From NCBI RefSeq assembly GCF_901709675.1, contig NC_051096.1, positions 6,599,001 to 6,663,000 of the forward strand: a DNA stretch of 64,000 nt, in the 5' to 3' direction. This document shows positions 24,558 through 38,500 of this stretch, piece by piece (the first letter of the stretch is position 1; each line of letters opens with the position of its first letter). Both the position numbers and the translations under genes were made by a program. The notes under the pieces were generated by a model. That model ran no database searches and was not told where the DNA came from. It saw nothing but the letters and a program-made list of their open reading frames with translations. The DNA is from Syngnathus acus (Eukaryota > Chordata > Actinopteri > Syngnathiformes > Syngnathidae).

Positions 24558-27500
24558 TCACTGTCCTTCCTCCTCCCGCAGGAACTGGAAGACGGATGAG
24601 AAGTCCTTGTTGGCGTAGCCGCGGGATGCCATAACTCTGTAGATCTGGTGAGCGAGTGAACCGAGAGGAATGGACGTCTTGGTGTTGGTGGCTGTGTTTT
24701 GGGCCAAGCCGAGATCCTGGATAGCGTTTAAACAGAATAATAAGCTTTTGCTGCATTGACGCGCATAGGTATACATGTTATGGATATGGCAGCTCGACAA
24801 CTGGACCACAAAAGGAGCATATGGACCATCAAACGGACCAAGCGAGCAGACGTGTTAAAGCTCTAAATGTGTCAGCTGGTGACTGTGATTGAGGTAGCGG
24901 ACCTCATACATGTGGACTCACCATAGCGGTGTAGTCGCGCTATATAGCGAGAGCTTCACCAATGAGCTGAGTAGTAAAACCAAGTCAAATGGCAATAAAA
25001 CGAAATGTAACACAATAAATCGCACACGAGGCTGAACGCTACCCCTGCCGCACACCTTAAACACGTTTAAAGGGACAGTGTGGGGAATATCTGCTCATTT
25101 GAAAACTATCTTCTATCACATTTTGAAGCTAGCGCTTTGTACCTTGGCCATGAGTGTCGTCCCAAAGCCTCCCTGATAGTTGTTGGCAGAAGGGACTCCC
25201 TCCATGACACCGGGGACGGGATTATATGAGTCGCTGGCCCAGCAGCGACCCGAGGACATGTTGAGGATCTTGGCCAGAAGCTTGGGGTCCAAACCCAGCC
25301 TAAAAGGGACGAGACGGAGTCGATGTATATTTCGAAAGAAGAGATTCTGGTACACATAAAATCTATGAAGCAGGGTGCAAGTAAAACATGGAGACAAATG
25401 GGTGCGGGGCAGCGGATGACCCCCATTGAACCTTGCGGCCGGCTGCCGCCATTCCTCAGCGTTAATGGCTGAAGGCTTTGTAATGCCGCCTAATGCAGTA
25501 TTGATGTTTAGCGCCACGTCCATCCTTTATCAATCCTCTTTCATGAAGCAAAAAGTGGAAGAGGAGGAGGTGAAGTGGTTTAAGTCGCACTGGGGAGCCA
25601 TAAACCTCACTGTCACTCTTCTTCCCTCCCTCCCTCCCTCCCTCCCGCCGGCTGCAGCATTATGCATGCGAGTTGGCGCCGAGCGTGACGCCGTGCCGAG
25701 CGTGACGGCGGAGAGGGTGTAACTGCAGCGTCTGTCGCTCGTGGAGCTCGCCGTCGTAAGTGGGCTCTGCTCTCAACGTGACTGTTAAACCATCATAGCT
25801 TCTTACAGCCGAGCCACGGCTAGCTTTTTACTAGCCGTCTACTAAGTAATTACGGACGGCTCGCATTGACACGCTCTCCACGTCTCGGCCTCGTGGCGTC
25901 GGTTTTGGAAATGCCGCATCAGCCGAGCTCTGATGGCTTTTCCAGCCACGCTCCTCCTCATCTCCTGCGCTGACGTGTCCCGTCTGAGGACTCGAGGGGA
26001 CATATGTTTGACATCACCCCCCCGCCCCCAAATACATGGCAGCCCCTCCTTGTGTTCTGGGTCAGCAGCTGAAAAGGTTACGGGCCGGGAGCACAATAAA
26101 GCGCGTCCGAGCGCACGGATCATTTGTTCCGACGAGCGGGGACGTTGACGGCGAGCTGTTGTCCTCTGTTAACGATAAATCAATGAATCTCCCCTCCCGC
26201 TCCCGTGGCACTGCCGGGCGTTACCGCTCAAACGGTTGTTAGCCGGCGCTACGGAGGTGTTGGGTTTCCCTGCGGTAATTTGCGTGGCCGAAGCGACATG
26301 TCACGCTTTAACAAGATTGTCACGGGCACGCATAGTCACAGGCGGCGACCCAAACCGCCGATGAAAGATACGTGCCGACGGAGATGCGAGCGTGTTTATG
26401 CGCTAGCGGGTGAAGTTGATTTGCAGCACAGCAATTAGCTCCTCATCCTCATGCCACGCCACAACAGAGCCCGACTCCTGTTTGTTATTACGCTAAAGAG
26501 GTAATGAGCGCGCGCACACGAGCTTTAACTGTTTCATTTATAGAGGCAACAAGCACATTTATAAGCGCTAATCAATTCACTCAGGCGGCCATGAGAGGAA
26601 GATTGAATTCCTCTTTGCTAAAAATGGCAGTCTGGTGTCACGACCTTTTCAAATCACCTGCATGGGTCTAAGTGTGTACGCAAGCTATAAATCCTCTGCT
26701 TTCATGTTCATGATTGGGGGGGGAAAAAAAAAACAACTCACAGTTGGGCCACTTTTGCTATTCTTTCTGTGCAGTCTTAACCAACACTAACCCTTCACTG
26801 ACTGCTTGACTGCATGCAGAAATTACAGCAGGCACAAATGAGGCAAAGGAGAGCAGAAGGGATTAAAAGGACAGAATAAAATAAGGAGCCAACACAAATA
26901 GGGCTGAGGAAGCAGAAGGAGGAAAAAGGCGTGTGTGCGTGTGTGTGTGTGTGTGCCTATAATTGTCATGCGCTGCGTTTCCTTGCACTCCGAGAACGTC
27001 ACGCTCGGGTGGAGACGGGCCGAGCCTCCATCTGAGATCAACAAATTAGCTTCATGAAAAGAACTATGTGCGCGAGAAAGGAAATGGTGTGCTCGTCCCC
27101 ATATGGACAGGTAAGACGACACACTTGTTTTGAGAAAGGCCGGCTTTATTAGCCAAGTCTTGCGCGATAACATTTTGGAATGTCACAGTGCGTGTGTGTG
27201 CGTGTGTATTAACTTGGGTCCAACCTTAAAAAAAGATATACTTGTTGGACATTATCATAATCTGCATAGTCATTTGGTAAAAGTCACAGACTTGAGTGTG
27301 TCGGCATATAATGCGGCAACGTGTGTTTGTGCAATGCTGCCATGTGTAAATCCATGTTGCTCTTTTAATGCCGTCCATATTTCAGTGGGCGAGCGAGGGG
27401 GGATTTATGTGCGAGGCCTCATGCCAATTTTCCTCTTCTGTCTCAGCAATGATAAATCAGTCACACCGGGCCGGCCGGCACAGCTGCACTCGGCCCGTGC

Positions 27501-30500
27501 GCGCACTCATTGCGGCGTCCAAACTAGGTTCACGGTGGCATTTAAGTCGTCAAAAGTCATCAAAAAACAGAATATTAACACTTGAGTAGCCTGACGGGGG
27601 AAATACGTATTATAATATCTGATTTAAGTGGTGTCCACCGACAGGATCTTGGTGAGAGCTCAATCAGCAGATGTAAATCAGAGGCAGCGACTCCACCCCC
27701 TCCATCCATCTTTTTAACAGATCCTTGAGGGCCACGCTGACCTCTTTTGCACATTCGTAAACTCAACGTTTCAAAATCCGGAGAGAAGCAGTAAATACTA
27801 GCACGGGTATACTGTCGACTCAGAAGGTTTGGAATGAGCATACCTGATGCCGAGGTTCATGGTCTCGGCGGTTCCGATCATGCCGATGGCCAGCAGCATG
27901 TTGTTGCAGATCTTTGCAGCCTTTAAGAAGATTAGGAAATGTTCATTGACAAAAAATGGATTACAGTGGCACCTTGGCTTAATGACTTGCAAATAGAAAC
28001 TTGTTGATACATTAAGTGGATGCCTGGGGAGGCGGTCCCCCTTGGCCACCCCTTTGCGCGCCACTGGCATTTTTTTTTTTTTTTTACCTGTCCGGTGCCA
28101 ACTTGTCCACAATAGATAACGTTGGCTCCCATGCAGGTGAGCAGTTCCTGCGCAGCGTTGTACTCCTCCTTCGCGCCACCCACCATGAAGGTCAGCTTAG
28201 CCAGACTGGCAGCACCGACACCTGAACACATCATATGAGCGTTAAGTGAGGTGATCAACTTCTCTTCAATACATGTGCTAAACATACGCTTACTACGTCG
28301 GCCACTTGACTGTTTCTCAAAAGGTCGGCGTTGCACTTTGCGCTTGTGTTCCAGCCACGGCGGGACCGGCGTGTTAAGTAGCCCGAGCACCAGAGGGACA
28401 GACGCATCTTTAAAAGCCGATTGTTGCAATCATCCACTGCACAACCCTCGTGGGATTTCTTGCCTTTTGTCCTACCGCCCTTTCTCTTACACATACACAC
28501 ACACGCAAGACAGCAGCTGTGCCTGAGGCTGCCCCTCCTCTTGGGGCTATCAGTGACATGCGTGAGGGGTAATTAACTTTACACTTTATCATGTTCAATT
28601 AGGCATCCCTCCCCATGCCTGATGGCTTAAGGAGCGTGCCATGTTGTGGGAGGCAAAAACAGCCCCCACCCCAACGTCCCCTCCCGTCTCTGCAGAGTCC
28701 TTAATGGGAAACAATAACTTCTTTTCAGAGCAGGCTAGCATCACCTCTTAAATGCTTCTTTAAACACACAACAGATTACTGGTCAAAAAGGAGCCAAAAA
28801 TGGCTTGCTAGATCATGCACGTTTGCACTTTTAGCTTTCCAAAAGGGAAGTCGAGAGGAATCTCTTTGGGGGGTCGTGAAACTGTAATGAAAGGTCTTTT
28901 AATACTGAACACCTAATAATGGCAATGTTAATAATTAAACAGGGATTGGCAAAACTAAACTCAAGGATAAGTCATATGATATGAAAATGAGGTCAAGAGA
29001 GAAAGAGGGGGAAAAAAAAAAATCACATGGTATCAGGGAGAGGATGAGAACAAGCCTTGAAGTCGATTTGTTTCCAGCGGCAGAGTAAGCGCGTACACTT
29101 GGAAAGGGCAGTGCGACAACTGCTGCTTAATTAGCAAAGATCACGCTTTGTGGACAACTAAAGAGGCAATTATTGATAACACACTTGATGTGCTGATCAA
29201 TACAACTCACCAAAGGGAAAGCAAGAGAGAAAAGAGGAGACACCAGTGGAGAATAACGATCTTCCTCGTCTTACCTCCCAACGCTGCTTCCCTCAAATTA
29301 ACTAATCACCCTAATAAGCTCTTATGATGTGTAGAGGATTTCTATAAGCAGTGGTCATGCCGGAATGATGGAAGATCCCCACAAAAAAAAAAAATCATGA
29401 TCGTAACGCGCATGCTTGTGTGTGTGGGAGTATCGGTGACTCAGTCCAACGTGCATACACTAAAGTTCATCCGTGTGTGTGTGTGCGTCATTACACGGCG
29501 TCCATGCGGGACGATACACTCTCGTGGCGTAGATTATGCACATATGCATCGGTCGGCGTGTGCAGAGGGACGTCCCGTTCTCGGGCCAGTTCTGTCAGAG
29601 ACGGATTAAAGAGGAATCCTAATGAGGCTTCTTGAGCGCTGGGTGCACCGGCTCATCCATCCCAGCGGGAGTGACAGTCGGGGATCGTTAGCAGTGCGCA
29701 ACTACACAACGCCCCCTAGGGGGAGACAACATGTGCACGCCTGTGTGTGTGGGGGGGAGGGGGGGGGGGGGTCTACTGTAATGCCACTCACTCATTCATT
29801 CATTTTCCTCCACTTATTCTATTCAGGGGATCTGAAATACTTTTGTTAGAGATAGCATGTGTCCTCTCTCGTCATCTGACCATGTCCATTGATTGTCCAT
29901 CTCTCCAGTATTAGCTGTGCTTGCCCGGAATCCAAAGTGGCAGCAATTTTTTTTTGCCCACAGAAGAATCACGGCGAGTGGAAAAGGTGCATATATCTTG
30001 AGAGTTTAATGGAAATTGGCTGCGTCGTGCTGCTGTATGACAGATGGGCAGGCGCTGCGACGTGCTCACATGCGGCCCACGGCACATACGCGCCAGTCTC
30101 GCCTTCATCCGAGCCGCTCCCGCAGCAAAAGTTAACAAGCAGTCGATCAAACATTATTAGGGCAGATGCTTCGCAGCACGTCATTAAACATTAACGTCAG
30201 AGGGCTGAAACGTTGCGGAGGTAAAGCGACATCAGAGAAGCAACGTCGGTTAAGTCGGTTCGTAAGGAAGCGCCATTTTCATGACACCAAACAAAACAAA
30301 CAACCAATGCAATCCACATGTCCTTATTAAGATTTTACACTCAAAGCTCCTTTTGAAGAACGGCAATGTTCTTACATTGAAAAGATCCAACGTCTATGCT
30401 AGTTTAGTTAGCCCGTTTAAGGAGTTTTCCATTGTGTGTTAGCATTAAGCTAATGAATGGACTTCCACGTGACAGAAATGTTTGCTCACAACTCAAAAGA

Positions 30501-33500
30501 AAAACAATGAATCATCTCATAGACAGCTTGCGACTTTCACAGCACCACTGTCGAACACATTTCACACCACAACTTGATTTTCCTTGCTGGAAACAAATGC
30601 AACCTTATTTGCAACCAAGTTTTCCCAGCTAAGTTTGGAGTCTATCAATGGGAGTTGACTGCCTGCAGTTGAAGCCAGCGGGGGTTAGAATATTCAGAGG
30701 CCACATGTGGTCGGCCATTATAATTACACCCACGGGAAGATTTTCTTCTCAAACAAATTAAAAACCCGACGAGGCGCCATTAAAACCATAACGGATATCG
30801 AGTAAATTCAGTGAAACCGTACAAGGGAATGGGCTGGCCAAAATCACACAGACGTATAAAAAAGTTACACTTTATCTGCCAACTTCATTCGTGTTCACAA
30901 GAAACTCTTTATCGTAATTCCTGCAAAACCATGAGAACTGAATCATACACGAGCAGAGTCTATTTTAGGGATCTTATAGCTTGAAGGGGCGACGTTTGCA
31001 AAGCCCTATTGACCACCACTTTAATAATCATCGCCATCATTACCATCAGCGTTCAATTCCGCGAGGGGGAGCCTGGTCAATGGTAGGTGACAAGACAACG
31101 GAGTGCGAAGGAGAAATCCGCAATCAATCCTTTCTCTCACCCGATGAGGCTCATTTAGGAAAAAAGTGCCAGCTAATAATGGCGCGCAATTAGGCGGCAG
31201 GCACCCGATACACAAACGTTTTAATGACGGTGATCACAACTGTCCTTCAAGTGACACCATGCTAATTCCGTGAGTGACACCGGAGTTACGTTTGACGGAC
31301 AGAGTTGCTTAATACGACTCATTCACCAGCTGACTCTTTGTCCGGGTGCACGCAAACACACACGGGCACGCACAAACGTACACAACAGATGACATCGGGG
31401 AAGTGAGAGCCAGTCCACAGCTGCTGGGTCTACCTCCATCTGGAGCATGAGCTCCAATGACGCCCTCCCATCAGCACCCCCCCCCCTTGCATCGATGCTA
31501 CCCCCGAGTGTGTCACTACAACCCGTCAATGGGAGGCTTGTTATGCTAATCTAGTCTTTGGGCCGCTGTCTCGCTAGTACTGGTTAGCCATCAAAATGAC
31601 AGACTGCAACTACGCCGCCGCCCCCTTCCCGCTAACCGACCTTTGGGCTCCGGGACTCATCGTCTCATTAATCCCATTCTCAGACTGGATTAACCTGGCC
31701 TGAGTGATCTCCTGTTACTTTTATGATCAATGAGCGGCCAATTTCTCAAATGCAAGTAGTTCGACATCGAATGAGAAATTTCATTTCCCATCCTATAAAA
31801 ATGATATGTACAAAAATCAATCACATTTTCAGTTTATTTGACTGGGGATAGTTTGATAATGTTTGTTTGTGTCTCTGAAGAACAAATTCTGCCATTTCTA
31901 AATGTACCCAATATTTGACTCTCAAGATGAACAAAAGACACAACCGGTGGCAGCCTTGGTTTGAAAAATGTGCTGTTAGTCGAAGACTTTAAGACCTCAC
32001 AAATGAGCGGCATCAGCCCGATTGCCTATTCCCACTTTCATTTGCAGCTTGCTTTCCCATTGCTGGGAAAAAACACAATGAAAGTTTTTCGGGGTCCTTT
32101 TTAAAGGCATCATGCGTTAGCAATGTGGCACACCACCACCATGGGCAAATAGACACCAAGCAACACAAGGCAGGCATTCTGGCTCATTACTGCTAACAAC
32201 CCTGCCACTTGCTAGCCAAAAGGTCTATTTTTGCATGTTGTGTGCCAACACCCTACTTTTGGGACATCAGACTTTGTTTTGTTGTGGATCAGCGCTGCAT
32301 TTTACAAACAGGCAGCTGTGTGAGGGAGGGCACACCAAACTTCAGCGTCATTTGCATGAATTTTGTCCAGTACTGTCCAAAGTCTCTTTGTGATTTTCAC
32401 CACGGTTCCACCTCTCCTTTGATTAGCTGCCCTAATGTCGAATTAGAGAGAGCGAGAAATTAAACAAGAATCATAAGTGTGTCACTCACAGCAGTGCTGT
32501 GCTGTGCTTGTTGTGAAATGTTTCAAACAGTGAAGAAGGCCAATTTGTCACAGAGCCCAGTTTTTATTGCTATTTGGGGAGGGTGCCATCTCCTGGTAAG
32601 GGCAGAGCACATTCATTCGTTATCCTTTACGTTGACAATTTCCCATTCGAGAAACAAACGTGAATAATCTTATTTCAGTTATGCAAGAACACAATCAACA
32701 CATGGGCCACAGTTTTTTGTTTTTTCCCCCCGTGAATTCCTTTGCTAATTGCTAAATAGTATGCTAACAAGAAGAAGATGTTTGGCATAGCGAGTCATAG
32801 TCGAGGGTCAATCATTGGTCATCTCAGGCTAGTAAAAGAGGCTTATTTGGGAGACAGGAGGAGAAGCACAACCTTCACAGAGGAGTACACGCACACTGTT
32901 CGCTGTCTGCCGTATGTAAACAGCGTGTGTGTTAAGGGAGAGTATCTGGCTTAAAGCTCTGATCTCCACTCACTCACTCGCTGCAGACGCCAGCTGGTAA
33001 ACATGCCATAGGCCCAGTCTCTGTTTGTAAGGGCAGCGGAGTGTGTCGTGATTAATTCGCCATTGCGCAATCGAAAGTCAGCTACCGGTCCCGAATGGCA
33101 GACTGGTGCGTCAGAACGCCACTCCGGAATCCAAATTTGCCCGCCAGTCCAAACCAGCCCCGACGTGACGGACAGTTTAACTCCTTCTCGTCTTATCTCC
33201 TTTCCTCTACTCTACTCTACTCCATGTGAGGGAAGCTTTTCCCCTCTTTATGACTCTTTATCTGACTTGAAAGGCACGAACACGGGATACCCGCCATTAC
33301 TGCTCCATCAACATGAAAAAAAGCTCTGACGCGGGACTTCTCCAGCAAGGCTGGGCCCATTAAGAGCGACTGGCGATCCTGTGCTCTGTCAAGAAGCCAT
33401 CACGAGCAGACAGCAGCGACATAATGAGGACTTAAAAGTTCAATCTTGCCTCAAAAACCTCTTGGTCAAATGCAGCAGTAAAAGCTTGAGATGGCACCTG

Positions 33501-35441
33501 ACTGGCTCGCTAATTACAACCCATGTTGTGGTATTAACCTAAAAGGTCCCATGGTTTAAATTGACAAAGAATGGGTCAGGAACTTGGCAATGGGGTCACT
33601 GCGTTTGCTGCAATTGGATTCTTCTTTACTTTTATTCCTTTATGTTTAACAGCAGAGCAGCTTGTTAAGCGAGAAATAAAGCCGGGCTCTTTAATATCCA
33701 AAGTTCAAATGGGAACGAGACTTTAAAATTGAAGACATTTTCTATCCTGTTTGATGCTACAAAAAGAAAGAAACATATTTAGTGGTAGTGCAAAATATTT
33801 TACCTCCTGACACGGGTGCATCCATGAAGACGGCGCCCATCTTCTCAGCGGCTAACGCCATCTCTTTCGAGACGGCGGGGTCGATGGTGGAAGAGTCAAT
33901 CAAAAGTGTTCCCTTCTTTACCTTCCTAATGATAAACCAGAAAGATTTTTAGTTGCATATCTACCAATCAATTCAAAGGTTGTTTTTCCTCGTGTTGCAC
34001 TCAAATCAAGGGCGAAAACTTACTTAAGAATGCCATTGGGGCCCGTGTAAACTTCGATGACATTTGGACTGGATGGAAGCATGGTGAAAATGCGGTCTGC
34101 TTTCTCAGCAACTTCTGCAGGGGAGTCCACTACCTATTAAAATAAATACATTTATGAATAAAGTTGATTTAGGACAGCTTTTAGTGAATTGCAGCATTTC
34201 ATCACAGAGCCACCAAATTATGACCCTAACAAATCATGAACGAATATGACGAACAAAATTACACAATACTGTGTGTCGTCTTGAAGTGTGTTACCTGGGC
34301 ACCCAGATCCCGCAGCTCCTTGCAGGACTCGGGAAAGACATCAGTAGCAATAACGGGGTAGCCATTTTTCAGCAGGTTCTTGGCCATGGGACTCCCCATG
34401 TTTCCCAAACCAATAAACCCAATGGGTGTTTTGGAGGCCATAGACCGCATTGATGCTGAATTGAGAGGGAATAAATGGAGACAGATTTGATTTTGTTGAG
34501 TTGAAAGTCCAAGGAGGAGTGCAGTCCAGTACAGTAGCAGGCGGTAATAAAGTTGTGAGAAGCTAAGCGATAAAACGCCAAGTGTGATTCAGCCTGTTGC
34601 AAGACTGGTGATGAATAAAACACTGCATATGCAATGAGAATCAGATGAAATATCATAATAAAAATATTTCTATGGAAATATTGTGCAGAATGCGTCACGT
34701 CATCACTCTGCAGGTCACTTGCAGACAGCTTTTGGGAATTGTGGCCAGGCTGTTAAACAGTTCAGGCTCAGCCAAAGTTCTGGCAGGTTAACAATACTAA
34801 ACACTGGCAGTGCACCAACTAGACAACAGTAAGGCTTTAACTGCAAATGTTAAGACTATCTTAAATCTGCCAAACCGTAGTAAAGAAAGTTTATCACATT
34901 GGCATTAATTAGGCAGCAAGGGTTACAAATGATACAGTTCTGATAGAAAAAAAACAATAAGCAGTGATTGCTGCAAATAAAAAATTGTGCCAAGTACTGG
35001 TTGATTTTGTTGTCTTATATAGGCTTGATTAGAAAATTAACCGTGCATTTTAGGGAAGGACTATGTATATATCATTTTTGGTGTTGCAAGACAATCCAGC
35101 TGTTGATGAAAAGATGCTGTTATAAGACCTTGCATGTTATTACTAGCTACTAGCATTAACAATTGAAATCGCATACAAATAAAATCATTTAATGTTGCAT
35201 TTATTGCATGTCGAATGCAGAGCAGGTGATCAACTTATGACTTCAATCTGCTAACACAGCTAGCATTGGCTACCATGCTGCAGAAGTCAGGTAAGTGCGC
35301 ATTCTCTCTGTGCAAACACACGGAAATATTGAGACGGGGAAAAGAAAATTATATAACAATATGGGCGGATACGTTACCAAAGGTTGGGCTGACATTCCAC
35401 TTTTGCAAAATAATTCGACAACCTCTCAATAAAGCTGCCAT
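24558..35441 (-). CDS. hibadh: 3-hydroxyisobutyrate dehydrogenase, mitochondrial, eight coding exons
   Basis: Mitochondrial NAD-dependent oxidation of 3-hydroxyisobutyrate to methylmalonate semialdehyde in valine catabolism. Exons run leftward: 35441-35378, 34455-34295, 34133-34024, 33925-33804, 28221-28088, 27920-27844, 25299-25143 and 24716-24558. All have GT/AG junctions and phase is preserved, giving 327 residues (human about 336). Exon 1 encodes an Arg-containing, acid-free leader ([15 protein letters not shown]) fitting a mitochondrial presequence. The Rossmann motif GFIGLGNMG is at residues 34-42, the substrate-loop DAPVSGG at about 147-153, and the family motif GTGQAAKICNN carries the expected catalytic Lys200. 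The C-terminus ends [14 protein letters not shown]. The intron between exons 4 and 5 is 5.6 kb, large for this compact locus. The gene is head to head with tax1bp1. Confidence 0.97.
29121..29210. promoter_or_regulatory. Candidate enhancer in hibadh intron
   Basis: Dense cluster of homeodomain-type cores (TTAATTAG, CAATTATTGAT) with TCF/LEF-like sequence (CTTTGTGG, GCAAAGATCA) in about 90 bp free of simple repeats. Typical composition of a developmental enhancer, but without alignment it remains a suggestion. Confidence 0.25.
29709..29722 (-). promoter_or_regulatory. CTCF-like motif in hibadh intron 4
   Basis: Minus strand CCCCTAGGGGGCGT matches the CTCF core consensus closely. Near-palindromic CCCCCTAGGGGG symmetry is also present. 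Confidence 0.35.
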
Positions 35442-36586
35442 GCTTTTCTCCCCTTGACCTCAACAGTCTGCATAGAGTGACAGCTAACACGCCGGTGTTC
35501 AGCCGTCTCGAATGATTGACAGCTAAATCAACCAATTGTAGTTGGAGGATTGTCACATTAGCCAATAGGAATGAGCCAAGGCGGGGTAGCCTTTGTTTTC
35601 ACGGATATGTGCTATTCTAACGTGCGCAATCCTCAAATGTATTTATTTAATGTGCTTTAGGGTGGATTGAAATGAAGAATGACACCAGAAAATACCTTTT
35701 GCTTCATGCTTTTGTTCGTTTTTATTAATCTCTTTTCAGGCTCAGCATCCGTAGTCGCCTCCTCATCCCCGGAAGTTGTCAGTGGTTTGCTTTCAGGAAG
35801 CGGCGCATCATCATCATCGTCTGCGCTTTCACAACATCGCAGACAGGACAGGGGCCAAAACAACGATCTACGCGCAAATTAATCCCTATTTTCACACTCG
35901 GAGTTCTTTAAAATGGGTACTGTTTAATTTTGCAGCCGTTTTGGCAGCCGTGATGTTGTCGGTTGAGCTATTCTCTGTGTGCATGCCTCGTCACGAGTGC
36001 AATGTTTTGCAAGATAATGACTTGACACGACATGGCCTGTTCCCAGGCTAACGTTAGCTGCTTAGCAACGATGAGACTCCTGCGTACTTTGTCAAGATCG
36101 GATTATCCTCAAAAGTTGAGGACACGTATTGCAGTGTGCATAGCCACAATAACAAGGGTTTTGGATTGGGTACTAGGTCTTGCAGCAAATGATTATTGTA
36201 ACTTGGCATTTGTTTACCTCAGCTTTTTGTTTATACGTGTAGTTCTTGCATTCTAATGATTCTGAAGATGACAGGAGCAAATATCAACATGTCATGTATT
36301 TTCTAAATTTGTCATGAATCACCACATGTAATAGCAATGGAAAAACACTCAGTTAATCGGTGCAACCATCTTGAGTATATAATAAAGCAACTGTCCTTTT
36401 ATCTTGTACAATAATGTGCATGACATCATGTGTACCTTTGTTTTTGATGTGCAGATTTGATAGAAGCAGCCATGTCCAACTTTCTTTCATTTGGGGTCAA
36501 ATCGTAGTTTCTTCAGGAGGGCTGGTTATGAAGGTGAAAGCCACAGTTGATATTCACCCCAGTCTTTTGATTTGTTTCCTTTACAG
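35442..36586. promoter_or_regulatory. Head-to-head promoter region of hibadh and tax1bp1
   Basis: Only 1.17 kb separates the two start codons, so both promoters and the tax1bp1 non-coding first exon must lie here. A splice acceptor (TTTACAG, ending 36586) opens the tax1bp1 exon carrying the start codon, which implies a separate 5' UTR exon upstream. No TATA box or CpG island is obvious. Frames at 35657-35863 minus and 35679-35882 plus overlap each other and are probably not coding. Confidence 0.5.
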
Positions 36587-36611
36587 ACAAATGAAGTGAG
36601 CGGCAGATACA

Positions 36612-38469
36612 ATGTCCTCGTTCCAGGTGGTGGATACCTCACCTGGCAGCAGCGTCAGTATCATGGAAACGTCCAACTTTGCCCATGTCATCTTCCAGAA
36701 TGTTGGCAAAAGTTTCCTGCCTCAGGCACCTCTAGAGTGTCGCTACACTCTCACTCCTTACATCCCACCACACCCGAAAGACTGGGTTGGCATCTTTAAG
36801 GTAAAATCAAATGACCAAATGTTGACCCACAACATCTTTATCCATTTGTGTTTTTCAATCCTGTCTCTATTTCCTCCTCGCCACCCTCCCGTTTACTATA
36901 CTATACAATCTAAGCCCCAATTAACAGGAAATGCAAAGTAAGAAATGAAACGTCCCCGTAAAGTCAAAACCCAAACATTTTATTGTTGTTGTAAGACGTC
37001 GACTTCAAATCAACCGGCTCAATTAAAACAACATAAAGTTGTTGGAAGTTTATTTGGAAAAAGTCGATTGGAAAATGGCTTGTCGTAATCCGTGCTAATT
37101 AAACGCGTTTGATGGTTAGGTCCTCATGTCTGATGTCTGTGCTCTTACGCAATTCTATTGGATCTGGGTGTTGTCTGTGTATTCGACAGTATTCCGCACA
37201 ACATTCAGCATTATACAATTCACGTCTGTTTCAGTGAGAAAGAGAGAGAGTGGAAGCTGCCAGGATACAGGGATGACTCACTGCACAAACTCACTTGCTT
37301 TAATTCAGTTGTGCACCGATGCCTCCTAGTGGCGGAAAGTGGTCATAACCTCCCTACGTGTGTATATTGACTGTAAACACTAGCAGCATTTGTACACATT
37401 TGTCAACTTTTGTCTTCAAGTAATTTTCCCCATAAACCCTTTAATACATTTGTCTGTTCAAATGTTGATTTAGTTGAAATGTGACAAAGCCAACAGCTGT
37501 CTAAAAAGCCCCGTGGAGGATTTTGGTCGTGGCATGTTTGTTGGGTGAGCGGGGAGAAACCCGCCACGCTAGAAGTATAATTTAGGTGTCATCGCACTGT
37601 TCGCTCACACCTTGCCGGAATGATTGATAGTCACCGTGCCTATGATTACCTTATAACATCACTGCTGTGCTCGGAATGCCGCACCATACCAAAGCCAACG
37701 TCAGTCACCTTCACTCTGCAATTTGCAAAATTATTTATGTCTCTTCGCCGTTCCGCAAACACGCGTGAGCGGGCAAGCCGAGCTGGCGGGAGGACATGGT
37801 GGGCCAAGATAGAAAGGACAAAGCCTCGTGTTCTGCTTTTCTTTGTCGCAGTTAATAAACATACCTGCTGTGTTAGTCAATTTCGATTTAGAGTTTCTGA
37901 GTGACATGTGAATCTCCAACGCTTTCATAGGTTTGGCTGCCGTCAAGACGTTTCGTGGCATGTTTCACTTGCAGAGCCACTAACTGCCATCCAAGTGCCA
38001 AACTCCTGTGTTGCTACATTTTTTCTTCATATATAGCAATGAGGTTATCAGCCGTGCCACAATTACGGCACATGTGTTTTGGAGCAACAGGTTTATGACA
38101 AAGGAGGAAGTTGAGGTTCATCATCTGCTTACAGAAATAAAAATTTGTGACATTCACCCTGAGCAATGCTGACTCACCTCACGACTTGCATGCTTTTGCG
38201 CGTGTCCTCAGGTTGGCTGGAGCACAGCTCGAGATTACTACACCTTCCTGTGGTCCCCCATGCCTGAAAAATATGAACCAGGAAGTACAGTGCACACGAC
38301 TGTGGTCTTTCAAGGTACACAATCCACACACAATTTCAGCCAGTGTGTGTCGACTTGGGCTTTTCTGAAGTAACTTCACAAATTTATGACGCGTATAAAA
38401 AGCAGCACTTTTATTTAATAAGGAAACATAACCGCAAATGTCGGCCTGGGACCGAAGCGCCTCTGAAAC

Positions 38470-38500
<31 letters not shown>

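Larger units (their letters stand above)
28222..33803. other. Large hibadh intron 4, candidate enhancer host
   Basis: This 5.6 kb intron contains no other recognisable exon. It holds GT repeats (near 29400-29490 and 29741-29770), a CTCF-like motif at 29709-29722 and another at 32583-32596. Repeat-free segments at 29121-29210 and 31640-31750 look like conserved non-coding elements. Introns of HoxA-flanking genes are known hosts of HoxA/Evx enhancers in vertebrates; that this one does so is inference. Confidence 0.4.

Noticed and set aside
35657-35882. Overlapping plus and minus frames upstream of hibadh, one with a signal-peptide-like start
   Set aside because: Low-complexity Ser/Asp runs from a CAT/ATC-rich stretch, mutually overlapping, between two promoters; no support as protein.
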